Positions 18,268 through 27,645 of a stretch of 64,000 nt of DNA are shown piece by piece. The translations under genes were made by a program, and so were the position numbers. The stretch comes from Flavobacterium sp. SLB02 (GTDB lineage: Bacteria; Bacteroidota; Bacteroidia; Flavobacteriales; Flavobacteriaceae), in NCBI RefSeq assembly GCF_009664855.1, contig NZ_CP045928.1, forward strand, positions 310,001-374,000, given 5' to 3'. The notes below the pieces were generated by a model. That model ran no database searches and was not told the origin of the DNA. It saw only the letters and a program-made list of their open reading frames with translations. Each line of letters starts with the position of its first letter. The first letter of the stretch is position 1.

Positions 18268-19740
18268 ATGAAAAGTTTAAAGATTTTAATTTTATTATTA
18301 CTGTTTCAAACCAATATTTTTAGCCAGCAACCAGCAAAAAGAGAAATGCGTGCTGCCTGGATCTCGACAGTAGACAATATCGACTGGCCATCGAAACCTG
18401 GCTTGTCAGACAAGGAAATGAAGACCGAAATGATTACGATTTTGGATAATTTACGATCTTATAATCTGAATACCGTTGTTTTTCAAATTCGTCCTACTGC
18501 AGATGCTTATTACAAATCGACCAAAGAACCTGCATCACACTGGATTACAGGAACTCAGGGAGTTGCTCCGGGTTTTGATCCGCTGCAATTAATGATCGAT
18601 GAAGCCGGAAAACGCGGAATGAGTGTTCATGTTTGGCTTAATCCGTATCGTGTGCAAAAAGATACGACAAACGAAGTGCTTTCAAAAAATCATTTGTTTT
18701 TTAAGAAACCTGAACTGTTTCTTACCTATGGAAAAACCAGATATTTTAATCCGGGATATAAAGAAACGAGAGATTTTGTAGCTTCTGTAGTGGGCGAAAT
18801 AGTTCGTAATTATAATATTCAGGCCATTCATATGGATGATTATTTTTATCCTTATAAAATTGCAGGACAGGAATTTCCTGATCAGGCGGCTTTCGCCAAA
18901 GAGCCTCGCCAGTTTAAAGACAAGGACGATTGGAGAAGAGACAATGTCGATTTGATTATCAGGCAAATACGAGACACGATAATTGCCAATAAACCAGATA
19001 TCGAATTTGGAATTTCACCTTTTGGAGTCTGGCGAAATATTGCCAAAGATTCACAAGGTTCTAACACAGTGGCTGGAGCTACGAATTATGATGATTTGTA
19101 TGCCAATATTTTGAAATGGCAAAAAGAAAACTGGATCGATTATGTAACGCCTCAATTGTATTGGCACATTGGTTTTGACAGGGCTAATTTTGAGGTTTTG
19201 GCAAAATGGTGGGCAGCACACAAATACGGGGCAAATGTTTACGTAGGTCATGGGGTTTATAAACTTTCGAAAACAGCAAAAGAAGTAGAATGGAGAAGTC
19301 CGGATCAAATTGTGAAGCAAATAGAAATCGTGAGATCAATGCCTTTGCTTGATGGTTCGATGCATTTTACGGCAACTAATTTCCTGAAAAAAGGTGATAC
19401 GCTGAGAAAACCTCTTATGGAAAAACAATATAAATATATTGCCTTAACACCTGAAGCCAATAGAATTACAAGGATAAAACCTCAGCCGCCAGTAAATGTT
19501 TCGATTGCTCAAAAAGGAGGTACTGCAGTGCTGACATGGAAAGCTGGTGTAAACAATCAGAAATATGTGATTTATAGATTTCCTAAATCAAAAATAACCG
19601 ATTTCTCTAATCCGGAGAATATTTATTATGTTACTACAGCAACAAAATTAGAGGTTCCGAACGCTAATTTACAGCAATATACTTATGCCATTACCGCTTT
19701 GAGTAATACCCAAACAGAGAGCAGTCCGATACAATTTTAA
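18268..19740 (+). CDS. GHL10-family glycoside hydrolase (DigH-like) with C-terminal FnIII domain
   Basis: This 490-residue protein has a signal peptide (ILLLLFQTNIFSQ) and then the GHL10 / DUF187 domain (about 25-400): REMRAAWISTVDNIDWPSK, FQIRPTADAYY, VHVWLNPYRV, IHMDDYFYPY and the FGISPFGVWRN block. E. coli DigH (YddW), a member of this family, cleaves peptidoglycan glycan strands that have lost their peptides. A fibronectin-III-like domain covers about residues 405-490. The protein is predicted to act in the periplasm or at the outer membrane. Together with NamZ and GH20 it could break denuded murein into sugars the importers can handle. The GH20 gene starts only 22 bp downstream, so the two are probably co-transcribed. 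Confidence 0.88.
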   Translation: MKSLKILILLLLFQTNIFSQQPAKREMRAAWISTVDNIDWPSKPGLSDKEMKTEMITILDNLRSYNLNTVVFQIRPTADAYYKSTKEPASHWITGTQGVAPGFDPLQLMIDEAGKRGMSVHVWLNPYRVQKDTTNEVLSKNHLFFKKPELFLTYGKTRYFNPGYKETRDFVASVVGEIVRNYNIQAIHMDDYFYPYKIAGQEFPDQAAFAKEPRQFKDKDDWRRDNVDLIIRQIRDTIIANKPDIEFGISPFGVWRNIAKDSQGSNTVAGATNYDDLYANILKWQKENWIDYVTPQLYWHIGFDRANFEVLAKWWAAHKYGANVYVGHGVYKLSKTAKEVEWRSPDQIVKQIEIVRSMPLLDGSMHFTATNFLKKGDTLRKPLMEKQYKYIALTPEANRITRIKPQPPVNVSIAQKGGTAVLTWKAGVNNQKYVIYRFPKSKITDFSNPENIYYVTTATKLEVPNANLQQYTYAITALSNTQTESSPIQF

Positions 19741-19762
19741 TACAATAAAAAAGCTTGAAAAG

Positions 19763-22267
19763 ATGAAAAAAAGTATTTTACTAATCGCCATTTTCCTGAG
19801 TTCGCTGAATACGATACAGGCTCAGAAACTGGATATAATCCCGAGGCCTGTAAAAATAAAACAGAAAGATAATGCGTTTGTAATTCCTTCTCCTTTGAAG
19901 ATTATTATTGACAAAAAAATAGAGAAAAGCACTATTTATATTGCAAGTGATTTTTTTAAAACTACAGGAATTACGGCATCAGTTGTTAATGGAAATAAAC
20001 AGGAAAAAAATACAATAGCACTTTTGGTAGATGAAAAAATAAATCTTCCAAATGATGGTTATCAATTGACAGTAAATAAAAAAGGAGTTCTGGTAAAAGG
20101 AAAAACGCCAAACGGAGTGCTGAATGGCTTTCAGACCTTAATACAAATTTGTTCTGCAAAAGACGTAAAAAAAGGAACAATTCCGTTTGTGAAAATCGAA
20201 GATTACCCTCGTTTTGACTGGCGCGGAATGATGCTGGATTGTTCGAGACAATTTTTTGATAAACAAACGGTTGAAAATTATATCGATTGGCTGGCAGCAC
20301 ATAAAATGAATGTTTTTCACTGGCATCTTACGGATGATAACGGCTGGAGAGCCGAGATAAAATCAATGCCGGATTTAACTGCAAAAGGAGCATGGAGAGG
20401 ACCGGGTGAAGTATTGTTGCCATCGTACGGTTCAGGAGACAAACGTTATGGTGGTTTTTACACTCAGGAAGACATGAAAGAAGTGGTAGCTTATGCATCT
20501 GCCAGAGGGATTGCTGTAATGCCCGAAATTGAAATTCCGGGACATTCGCGTGCGGTAACAGCAGCGTATCCGGAGATTGGTTGTGCTATAACGCAGGAAC
20601 TTAAAAGTGTTCAGGGTGAAGTAAAAAATGTCTGGTGTGTTGGTCGTGAAGAAAACTACCAAATATTAGATTCGATCATTAGAGAGGTTTCGGGACTTTT
20701 TCCTTTTGAATATATTCATATTGCAGGAGACGAAGTGAATCGTGCTAACTGGGAGCATTGTCCAAAATGCCAGGCTTTGATGGCGAAAGAAGGATTTACA
20801 GATAGTTTTCAGCTTCAGAATTATTTCTTTAGAAGAGTTCAAACCATTGTGGATAAATATCATAAAAAAACAAATGGCTGGAACGAAATTTTAAAAGGGG
20901 GAGAAATAAATCCAAATACCTTGATTAGTGCGTGGCAGGGAATAAGTTACGGAATTGAATCGGCTAAAAGAGGTCATGAAACCATTATGATGCCGGGACA
21001 ATATACGTATTTTGATATGGCACAATCTGAAAATGAGCGCGGACATCGCTGGGCAGCTATTACAGATACCAAAAGAGCGTATTCGTTTGAACCAATTCCT
21101 AATGATGATTTAACACCGGAACAGCAAAAACTTATAAAAGGAGTTCAGGGTGCTTTGTGGAGTGAATATCTGGATCGCCCGACGCGATTTATGGAATATC
21201 AAAGTTATCCGAGAATTGCTGCTTTATCAGAAATTGGATGGACTAAAAAGGAAGATAAAAACTGGGATGATTTTTATGGAAGATTAACACACAGTCATTT
21301 ACAGCGTTTGGCCAATATGGGAATTGCTTTTAGGGATTTTCCGCCAACAGCAATTTACAAAAGCGGAATTATTACGGTAACCCCGCCTTATGAAGGAGCT
21401 GTTGTGCGTTATGATGCGCAAGGAAATGAACCTACAAGACAATCGCCTTTGTATACAAGCCCGATTCAGACCAAAGAATACGAACAATATATGTTCCGTA
21501 CTTTTTTTAATGAAGATGTGGCAAGTCCTGCTGTAAAAGTCGATAAATTACCGGTTGCCAACTGGAATACCTCTAAAATTGAAGTGTTGAACATTTCAGA
21601 GAATATTTCTGAAAATGTAGACAAAAAAGGAATCTGGTACTTAACTTTTGATCCAATAGCTGATGGAAGCACAAGCGGAATTATTAAATCGGTTTCACTT
21701 TTTGAAAATGATAAATTGATACAAACTTACGCAGAAGAAAAAACATTAAAATCAAAACCCCGTTTGCGATTTGTGATCGAAAATTATAACGAAAAAAATA
21801 CCTATCGTTTGGATTTTGTTGTGGACAATAAAGAAGCAAAAGAATCTGCTGCAAAAGTAAATTTCAATTGTTCTCCTTATTTAGAGCCAGAAGTAAAAGT
21901 AACGTCATCGATGGCGGATAACCCTAAATTTCCTATTTCAAAATTAGAAGATTATAATATAGAAACGTATTTGCGTACCGATGTTGCCTGCGCAAATGGC
22001 GACTGGATTTTATACACATTTACCAATGCCGTTGTTTCTTCGAAAATTGATGTATTGACAGGAATTCCGCATCACCCGAGATTTATTGTCAATGACGGTC
22101 ATGTAGAATATTCATACAATGGTGTTGACTTTGAAAAAGGAGACAGTTTTGATTACGGAAATGCATCTATCTATCCAAAACAGCCTGTAAAAGCAGTAAA
22201 GATTGTGATTACAGCCACCAACAATGAACCTTTGATGGCTGCTCAGGACTTAAGAATTAATCCATAA
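19763..22267 (+). CDS. GH20 beta-N-acetylhexosaminidase
   Basis: This 834-residue exported enzyme releases terminal GlcNAc (or GalNAc) from glycans. After a signal peptide ending near TIQAQ come a GH20 N-terminal domain (about 22-150) and the catalytic barrel (about 150-490) with RGMMLDCSRQF, VFHWHLTDDNGWR, MPEIEIPGHSRA and the catalytic Asp-Glu pair in HIAGDEVNRANWEHC. The C-terminal third has a chitobiase-type domain and a discoidin-like domain. In this locus it could remove GlcNAc from chito- or muro-oligosaccharides, complementing NamZ, which removes MurNAc. The next gene starts 5 bp after its stop, which indicates an operon. Confidence 0.95.
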   Translation: MKKSILLIAIFLSSLNTIQAQKLDIIPRPVKIKQKDNAFVIPSPLKIIIDKKIEKSTIYIASDFFKTTGITASVVNGNKQEKNTIALLVDEKINLPNDGYQLTVNKKGVLVKGKTPNGVLNGFQTLIQICSAKDVKKGTIPFVKIEDYPRFDWRGMMLDCSRQFFDKQTVENYIDWLAAHKMNVFHWHLTDDNGWRAEIKSMPDLTAKGAWRGPGEVLLPSYGSGDKRYGGFYTQEDMKEVVAYASARGIAVMPEIEIPGHSRAVTAAYPEIGCAITQELKSVQGEVKNVWCVGREENYQILDSIIREVSGLFPFEYIHIAGDEVNRANWEHCPKCQALMAKEGFTDSFQLQNYFFRRVQTIVDKYHKKTNGWNEILKGGEINPNTLISAWQGISYGIESAKRGHETIMMPGQYTYFDMAQSENERGHRWAAITDTKRAYSFEPIPNDDLTPEQQKLIKGVQGALWSEYLDRPTRFMEYQSYPRIAALSEIGWTKKEDKNWDDFYGRLTHSHLQRLANMGIAFRDFPPTAIYKSGIITVTPPYEGAVVRYDAQGNEPTRQSPLYTSPIQTKEYEQYMFRTFFNEDVASPAVKVDKLPVANWNTSKIEVLNISENISENVDKKGIWYLTFDPIADGSTSGIIKSVSLFENDKLIQTYAEEKTLKSKPRLRFVIENYNEKNTYRLDFVVDNKEAKESAAKVNFNCSPYLEPEVKVTSSMADNPKFPISKLEDYNIETYLRTDVACANGDWILYTFTNAVVSSKIDVLTGIPHHPRFIVNDGHVEYSYNGVDFEKGDSFDYGNASIYPKQPVKAVKIVITATNNEPLMAAQDLRINP

Positions 22268-22272
22268 AAAGT

Positions 22273-23577
22273 ATGAAAAAAACAGGAGTGAGAGTCGTAC
22301 TTGTCTTTTTGATTTTTTTAGGGATAAGTTGCAAGACCCTTAAAAATTCAAAAAAGTCTTTTGATACAAAGCAAAATGAAGTTTTCATTGATTCGATGAT
22401 GAATAATGCCCTGGGTAAAGGATTTTTTCCCGGAGCGCAAATCATGGTAGGGAGTAAAGATTCTGTTTTTATTTTGAAAAATTATGGATATCATGATTAT
22501 TCAAAAAAAGAATTAGTAAAAACAGACGACGTGTATGATCTGGCTTCTATGTCTAAAGTTTTGGGAGCAACTCTTGTAGCCATGCGTTTGGTGGGCGAGG
22601 ATAAAATAGGTTTACAGGATAAATTGGGAGATGTTGTTCCTTTCTATAAAAACTCCGCTATTGCAGATTTAACCCTTTTTGAATTATTAACGCATACCAC
22701 TGGACTAACGCCAAGTATTACTTTTTATCAAAGTTTGCTCTCTACGCCTGATGGTTCGCCTTTGCTAAGCAATCAGCAATCTGAGAATTATCCTGATTTA
22801 TTTGATACGATGTATGTGAATAAGAATATTGTTTACGATACAAGATACCTTTCTTTCGAACCTAAAGAGCATTATATTCAGATCTACAAAAACATGTGGC
22901 TGAATCCCGAATTTTATCAAACGGTTTATGCTAAAATTGCGGTTGCCAATACGCATCCGCGTGGTAAATATTTGTACAGTGATCTCAATTTGCTTTTGGT
23001 TCAGCAAATGATGGAAACAAAAACGGGTCTCAAACTCGATCAATTGGCCAAAGGAATTTATAATGAATTAGGCATTTCAAAAATTGGATACAATCCGCTA
23101 AAATGGACTTCGGAACAAAATGTGATGCCAACTGAAATTGATAATTTTTTTAGAAAAGATACGATCAAAGGTTATGTGCATGATGAAGCGGCGGCTCTTT
23201 TGGGTGGAGTTTCAGGAAATGCAGGTTTGTTTGCCAATGCCCAATCGATTTCGGTAATATGCCAGATGCTGCTTAATAATGGTCAATACCACGGAAAACA
23301 AACTCTAAAGGCACGAGTGGTGAAACAGTTTACAAAATCGCCTTTGGCCAAAAAAGGTATCTATCGCGGCCTTGGATTTGATAAACGAAAACCGGATGAA
23401 TTTTACGGTAAAAATGATTTTGGACATACGGGTTTTACAGGAACTTTTTTCTTTCTGAATCCTGATAATAACAGGTTTTTAATTATCCTTACCAATCGCG
23501 TAAATCCAACGCGAACGAATAGATTAATGTACAAAGATGATTTTAGTGCTAAAATTTGGAAACAAATTAATGAGTAA
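22273..23577 (+). CDS. Beta-lactamase-fold serine hydrolase, lipoprotein
   Basis: This 434-residue class-C-like serine hydrolase begins with a lipoprotein signal (FLIFLGISCKTLK, lipidated Cys at about 17). It carries the three active-site motifs of the fold: SMSKV (S-x-x-K) in DLASMSKVLG, YSDLN as the Y-x-N element, and HTGFTG as the HTG/KTG element. Homologues act as esterases, D-aminopeptidases or DD-carboxypeptidases rather than as resistance enzymes. In Bacillus subtilis a related protein (YbbE) is encoded in the same cluster as NamZ and MurQ, which supports a role in processing wall fragments here. It follows the GH20 gene by 5 bp and precedes the second namZ after a 290-bp repeat-rich gap. 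Confidence 0.88.
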   Translation: MKKTGVRVVLVFLIFLGISCKTLKNSKKSFDTKQNEVFIDSMMNNALGKGFFPGAQIMVGSKDSVFILKNYGYHDYSKKELVKTDDVYDLASMSKVLGATLVAMRLVGEDKIGLQDKLGDVVPFYKNSAIADLTLFELLTHTTGLTPSITFYQSLLSTPDGSPLLSNQQSENYPDLFDTMYVNKNIVYDTRYLSFEPKEHYIQIYKNMWLNPEFYQTVYAKIAVANTHPRGKYLYSDLNLLLVQQMMETKTGLKLDQLAKGIYNELGISKIGYNPLKWTSEQNVMPTEIDNFFRKDTIKGYVHDEAAALLGGVSGNAGLFANAQSISVICQMLLNNGQYHGKQTLKARVVKQFTKSPLAKKGIYRGLGFDKRKPDEFYGKNDFGHTGFTGTFFFLNPDNNRFLIILTNRVNPTRTNRLMYKDDFSAKIWKQINE

Positions 23578-23597
23578 AAAAAAGTTACCGCGTTTTT

Positions 23598-23860
23598 TTT
23601 GCCACGAATTGCACAAATTTTCACGAATTAAATTTTGTGAATCTGCAAAATCTGCGAGAGAATAATTTAGCCACTCCCTATAGCTATCAGGATAAAAGAT
23701 TAGAAGGATTTTTGTTTCACGCAGATTCTGCAGATTTAAGCAGATAGGCACAGATTATAAAATTTAAATTCATCTGCCTTAATCTGCAGAATCTGCGTGA
23801 AAAATTAACAGCAACAAAATGAAAAATCTTTTTAATTCTCTAATCTGTGGCAAAAAAAAT
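23598..23860. repeat. Dispersed intergenic repeat, third copy (longest)
   Basis: It contains GCCACGAATTGCACAAATTTTC, several AATCTGCAAAATCTGCGAG, CAGATTCTGCAGATTTAAGC and CATCTGCCTTAATCTGC units, and ends TAATCTGTGGC just before the second namZ. The AATCTGCNNAATCTGCG unit is shared with 15920-16012 and 18009-18127. Forward and reverse copies occur, so the RNA could fold strongly. No gene is seen. Confidence 0.6.
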
Positions 23861-23867
23861 AAACGAT

Positions 23868-25013
23868 ATGAAAAAACTATTAATTTGCGTACTAATTACA
23901 ACAGTATCTTTTGCGCAAAAAATAAAAACAGGCGCTGAAAATTACGCAGCCTATTTGCCTTTACTTAAAGGAAAAACAATCGGAATTGTAACCAATCAAA
24001 CCAGCATTATCGATGAGAAAATCCATCTCGTTGATTTCTTGGTTCAGAAAAATATCAAAATCAAAACCATTTTTGCACCGGAACACGGCTTTCGTGGTAC
24101 TGCCGATGCCGGCGAACATGTATCAGATGAAATTGATGCGAAAACAGGTTTGGCTATTACTTCCCTTTATGGAAAAAACAATAAACCAACTCCTGAACAA
24201 TTAAAGGGAATTGATGTTATGGTTTTTGATTTGCAGGATGTGGGAACGCGTTTGTATACGTACGTTTCTACGATGCATAGAATTATGGAGGCTTGCGCAG
24301 AGAATAATATTCCGCTAATTGTACTGGATCGTCCAAATCCGAATATTGCGATTGTAGACGGCCCTGTTTTGGATATTGCTTTTAAAAGCGGAATAGGAAT
24401 GCATCCAACGCCTTTGCTTCACGGAATGACTTTGGGGGAAGAAGCCAAAATGATCAATGGACAAAAATGGCTAAAAGACGACATTCAATGTAAATTAACT
24501 GTGATTCCGTGTTTGAATTATAACCGAAGCATGACGTACAGTTTACCCGTTCGTCCTTCGCCAAATTTGCCTAACGACCAATCGATTAATTTATATGTGA
24601 GTTTGTGTCTTTTTGAAGGAACGAATGTAAGTATGGGACGCGGAACCGAAAAACAATTCCAGATTTACGGCTCGCCTTATTTACCAAAAAGCGATTTTGC
24701 CTTTACTCCAAAACCTAATTTTGGAGACAAAGATCCTTTGTACAATGGAGTAGAGTGTAATGGAGAGGATTTATCGGCAATTCCGAGAATTAATAAGTTA
24801 GAAATTAAATGGCTGATTAAAGCTTATCAGACTACGGCAGATAAATCTAAATTTTTTGATAAAAGAAAATTCTCTATTCGCGCAGGAAATGAAAAACTAC
24901 AACAGCAAATCGAAGCAGGAATCTCAGAACAGGAAATAAGAAACAGTTGGAAAGAAGGTTTGCAGGACTTTAAAAAAATGAGACAACAGTATTTGATTTA
25001 TAGAGAGAAGTAA
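23868..25013 (+). CDS. namZ: Exo-beta-N-acetylmuramidase NamZ-like (DUF1343, GH171), copy 2
   Basis: This second DUF1343 protein (381 residues from the ATG at 23868) has a clean signal peptide, MKKLLICVLITTVSFAQ. An in-frame GTG at 23847 would add charged residues before that signal and is unlikely to be used. It keeps the family blocks GIVTNQTS, APEHGFRGTADAGE, FDLQDVGTRLYTYV, LDRPNPN and GTNVSMGRGTEKQFQIYG. It is closely similar to the copy at 2272-3471 along the whole length, with YNGVECNGEDL for YNGKECFGEDL. Two copies, one in each divergent arm, may differ in export, substrate (MurNAc versus anhydro ends) or regulation. It ends the rightward arm before a terminator. Confidence 0.9.
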   Translation: MKKLLICVLITTVSFAQKIKTGAENYAAYLPLLKGKTIGIVTNQTSIIDEKIHLVDFLVQKNIKIKTIFAPEHGFRGTADAGEHVSDEIDAKTGLAITSLYGKNNKPTPEQLKGIDVMVFDLQDVGTRLYTYVSTMHRIMEACAENNIPLIVLDRPNPNIAIVDGPVLDIAFKSGIGMHPTPLLHGMTLGEEAKMINGQKWLKDDIQCKLTVIPCLNYNRSMTYSLPVRPSPNLPNDQSINLYVSLCLFEGTNVSMGRGTEKQFQIYGSPYLPKSDFAFTPKPNFGDKDPLYNGVECNGEDLSAIPRINKLEIKWLIKAYQTTADKSKFFDKRKFSIRAGNEKLQQQIEAGISEQEIRNSWKEGLQDFKKMRQQYLIYREK

Positions 25014-25034
25014 GCTTTAATAAAAAGTAAAACT

Positions 25035-25068
25035 AAAGGGATTGGCATAAGGCTATTCCCTTTTTTTT
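25035..25068 (+). terminator. Intrinsic terminator after the second namZ
   Basis: AAAGGGA (25035-25041) pairs with TCCCTTT (25057-25063), with extra GC pairs inside, followed by a run of T to 25068. It lies between convergent genes and marks the border between the scavenging locus and the tail locus. Confidence 0.8.
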
Positions 25069-25097
25069 GTGGAATAGTTTATAATGGAATAAAATAT

Positions 25098-25568
25098 TTA
25101 TTTTTCGATATGAAATTTTGGGTCGATTGTAATTAGTAGCCTTTTAAATAATTGTATTAAACGATTTCGGATCGATTTAAGAATCAGAGTCATGGCATCG
25201 AAATTTTCGACTTCTTTTTTTGTTTTGATCGCAATAATATTACTGATGATCGAAATACCGTCGCTTACAATAAGTAAATCCATAACTATGGTTACAAACC
25301 AATTGAAGTCGTAATTAAGCCCTTTGCTCATCAATGCCAAAGCGGTTGGTATTAGCAAAACGGCTAACTTGGAAACGAATCCTAGAGCTAATTTTTTAAA
25401 ACTGAATTTGTTGTTTAGTACAATGGTTTTTATGATGCCAAGAAAGGTATCCATTACCATTAAGTAAAACAGTACTTTGACAATTCCTGTGTCCATTTCT
25501 AAATAAATAAAAATGGCGTAAAGCAGTAGTTTTAATTCATTCGAATATTCTGAAAATTTATGAATCAT
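25098..25568 (-). CDS. Phage-type holin
   Basis: This 156-residue protein has three or four hydrophobic segments (about 11-27, 31-51, 70-85 and 92-115) and a basic C-terminus. The pattern, with VMDTFLGIIKTI in the second segment and SDGISIISNI later, fits the toxin secretion / phage lysis holin family (PF05105-like). It would sit in the inner membrane and let the M15 endolysin (31193-31675) reach the wall, releasing tail particles by lysis. It is the last gene of the leftward tail unit, after the collar/FnIII fibre gene, with a hairpin between them. Confidence 0.75.
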   Translation of the reverse strand: MIHKFSEYSNELKLLLYAIFIYLEMDTGIVKVLFYLMVMDTFLGIIKTIVLNNKFSFKKLALGFVSKLAVLLIPTALALMSKGLNYDFNWFVTIVMDLLIVSDGISIISNIIAIKTKKEVENFDAMTLILKSIRNRLIQLFKRLLITIDPKFHIEK

Positions 25569-25606
25569 TGGTTTTTGTTTTTAGAGATTATTTGGGGTCG
25601 GTAAGA

Positions 25607-25638
25607 AATCTTTTGGGGTTTTTATGCCCCAAAAGATT
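25607..25638 (-). terminator. Hairpin between the fibre and holin genes
   Basis: Perfect 12-bp stem, AATCTTTTGGGG at 25607-25618 and CCCCAAAAGATT at 25627-25638, with an 8-nt loop. No U tract follows on the reverse strand, so it may only attenuate read-through into the holin gene. Confidence 0.6.
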
Positions 25639-25660
25639 ATTAGTAATTACAATTTACTTT

Positions 25661-27562
25661 TTATAAAGAACTTATGGTTATTGAAGCTTCCTTATAAGCA
25701 GATGCATTTCCGCTAGGATCGATTGCTCTAACTCTGTAAGTATATGTTCCGTTTGATGAAACTTGCTCACTATAATACGTATTAGGATTTTTTTTCAAAA
25801 CTGTAAATAAGGAACCAAAGGCACTTCGCGAAAGTTCATAATCTATGGGACTATCGTCGTCTTGTGATTGAGCCCATTCAAGTAGTATATAACCTTGACC
25901 ATTATGAACGCAAGAAAAAAATGAAGGTAGTGTTGGTGGAGTTGAGTCTGCTGCAAGTGTAGCTGTAGTTACAGTAGCTGGCACAGATAAATTTCCTGCA
26001 GCATCTTTTGCTCTGACCTGGAAGCTGTAAGAAGTATTGGCAGATAACCCAGTAACATTATAAGTTAGAACTTCTTTTCCTAATTCGGCTAAAGGAGTAT
26101 TGCTATTGTCTTTATAAACCAGATAATTAGTAACACCAACATTATCTGTAGATGCAGTCCAGGTTAAAGTTAAACTTTTAGTACCAATCTTTGAAACTGT
26201 TAAAATTGTTGGACTTGTAGGTGCTATTGTATCGACAGGCGGAGTAATATTTCCTGTGTATTCTATAAAATGAACAACTCTATAAGGGTTTAATATTGAA
26301 AAAGGCATATCGCCACCAAAAGGTTTTATTAATTCTCCTCCAACATAATCCCCGTTTGCATGATCTCCAACTGTCAAACCACTATTACCTCCCCAAGTGC
26401 CTCCTTTTTTTAATGCAGTTCCATTTATAGGGCTTATTTTAGGGAGTTCGTCAATTGTTAATTTTTTGTTTTTAGAACCTCCATCCCTTACAGTCCAATT
26501 ATTAAATTCTAACTGAGTACTATCAAATCCAACAGGCATTCTACCTCTCAATGGCACATATTCTTCCCAACCTTCAGGAAATGGAGCTGGTTTCCCCCAA
26601 ATGGCAATCATTCCTTTTGGCACTGCTGTTGCAGGTTTTTCTTCTAAATCTGTGATGCGTTTAATAAGTGATTCTAATAGTGTATTGCTTTTAGTAACCT
26701 GATTTGAACTGTCTACAACTAACAAAGAACCAGTAGAATTGGATGAACTGATATTGTTTAAATATACTTTTCCGCCAATATTTGTATTTTCCCAATCTGA
26801 CCCATAATTTAAAGAAAGATTTGTACTGTCGTTTACTATTGCTCTGCCTAAGTTTGATCCCAGTCTAAAATCTGTAACTCTTACATTGGCTGTAGGGGTT
26901 TCTTTTATATCTAACTTTGATAATTGATAAGAACCCAAATTCAGATCTCCTTCCATTGCCTTTGATCCCTTAAGCGGAAGATAGTTACTACTAATATCTG
27001 CTTCAATTTTATCGATGTTTGCTTCAACGCCGTCAATATTTGCCTCTATTGCAACGATATTTGTTTTAATTGCCTGAATAATCGTTTCAATTGCCTCAAT
27101 ATCTTTAACGATTTCAAAATCATTCAAATCATAATAATATACTGTTAGGGCATCAGTCATCGAAGGAAATGCAGGACGATTAGTGTATTCATCCGGAGTG
27201 ATATATTTTGCATCATAATCAAAATAAGCGGTTTGTAATACTCCTGTTCCGTATGTTAGATTTGTACCTGTTTTGGTAGTTTTTAGAAATTGCGTTGGAG
27301 TACCTTTTTCAATAGGGTATAAAATTCCTTGCAATATTTTTACAGCTGTTTCGTCTTTAGGATCTTTTTCTTCCTGATGAATAATAGCCCAGCCTTTTTT
27401 GTTGTTCGTTGCTGGAGTTATAGTATAGTTCTTATTGGTCTTAATACTTAAATGTCCTTTTAAAGCTCCAAATAACTCAGATCTGTAAGCCGTTTGTAGT
27501 CTTTCCAAAGTTTCTTGCTCAAGAGGAAAACCTCCTGGATGAGTAAAATTTACTTGTTTCAT
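25661..27562 (-). CDS. Tail fibre / collar protein with two FnIII domains
   Basis: This 633-residue protein has a modular layout. Residues 1-165 form a baseplate-attachment-like domain. A short coiled coil (about 165-190, repeated EANID units) follows, then a fibre shaft. A phage tail-collar domain (about 316-440) has GMIAIWGKPAPFPEGWEEY and RMPVGFD, then two fibronectin-III domains (about 455-545 and 548-633) with TNYLVYKDN and YELSRSAFGS. Tail-collar domains tip short fibres of contractile phages, and FnIII domains on virions bind surface glycans. It comes directly after the I-like gene, where Mu-type phages place their fibre gene. This is probably one adhesin of the particle, separate from the three long fibres at 45322-54596. 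Confidence 0.85.
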   Translation of the reverse strand: MKQVNFTHPGGFPLEQETLERLQTAYRSELFGALKGHLSIKTNKNYTITPATNNKKGWAIIHQEEKDPKDETAVKILQGILYPIEKGTPTQFLKTTKTGTNLTYGTGVLQTAYFDYDAKYITPDEYTNRPAFPSMTDALTVYYYDLNDFEIVKDIEAIETIIQAIKTNIVAIEANIDGVEANIDKIEADISSNYLPLKGSKAMEGDLNLGSYQLSKLDIKETPTANVRVTDFRLGSNLGRAIVNDSTNLSLNYGSDWENTNIGGKVYLNNISSSNSTGSLLVVDSSNQVTKSNTLLESLIKRITDLEEKPATAVPKGMIAIWGKPAPFPEGWEEYVPLRGRMPVGFDSTQLEFNNWTVRDGGSKNKKLTIDELPKISPINGTALKKGGTWGGNSGLTVGDHANGDYVGGELIKPFGGDMPFSILNPYRVVHFIEYTGNITPPVDTIAPTSPTILTVSKIGTKSLTLTWTASTDNVGVTNYLVYKDNSNTPLAELGKEVLTYNVTGLSANTSYSFQVRAKDAAGNLSVPATVTTATLAADSTPPTLPSFFSCVHNGQGYILLEWAQSQDDDSPIDYELSRSAFGSLFTVLKKNPNTYYSEQVSSNGTYTYRVRAIDPSGNASAYKEASITISSL

Positions 27563-27645
27563 TTTTATTTATTTAAATGTCTGTTGTTTTTATATTATTT
27601 TGATTTCTTATGTTTAGAATATTTCTTCTTATGTCAATTTTTAGC

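Noticed and set aside
22273..23577. Beta-lactamase resistance gene
   Set aside because: The fold motifs are present, but family members of this lipoprotein type are esterases or peptidases and the neighbours are cell-wall catabolism genes.
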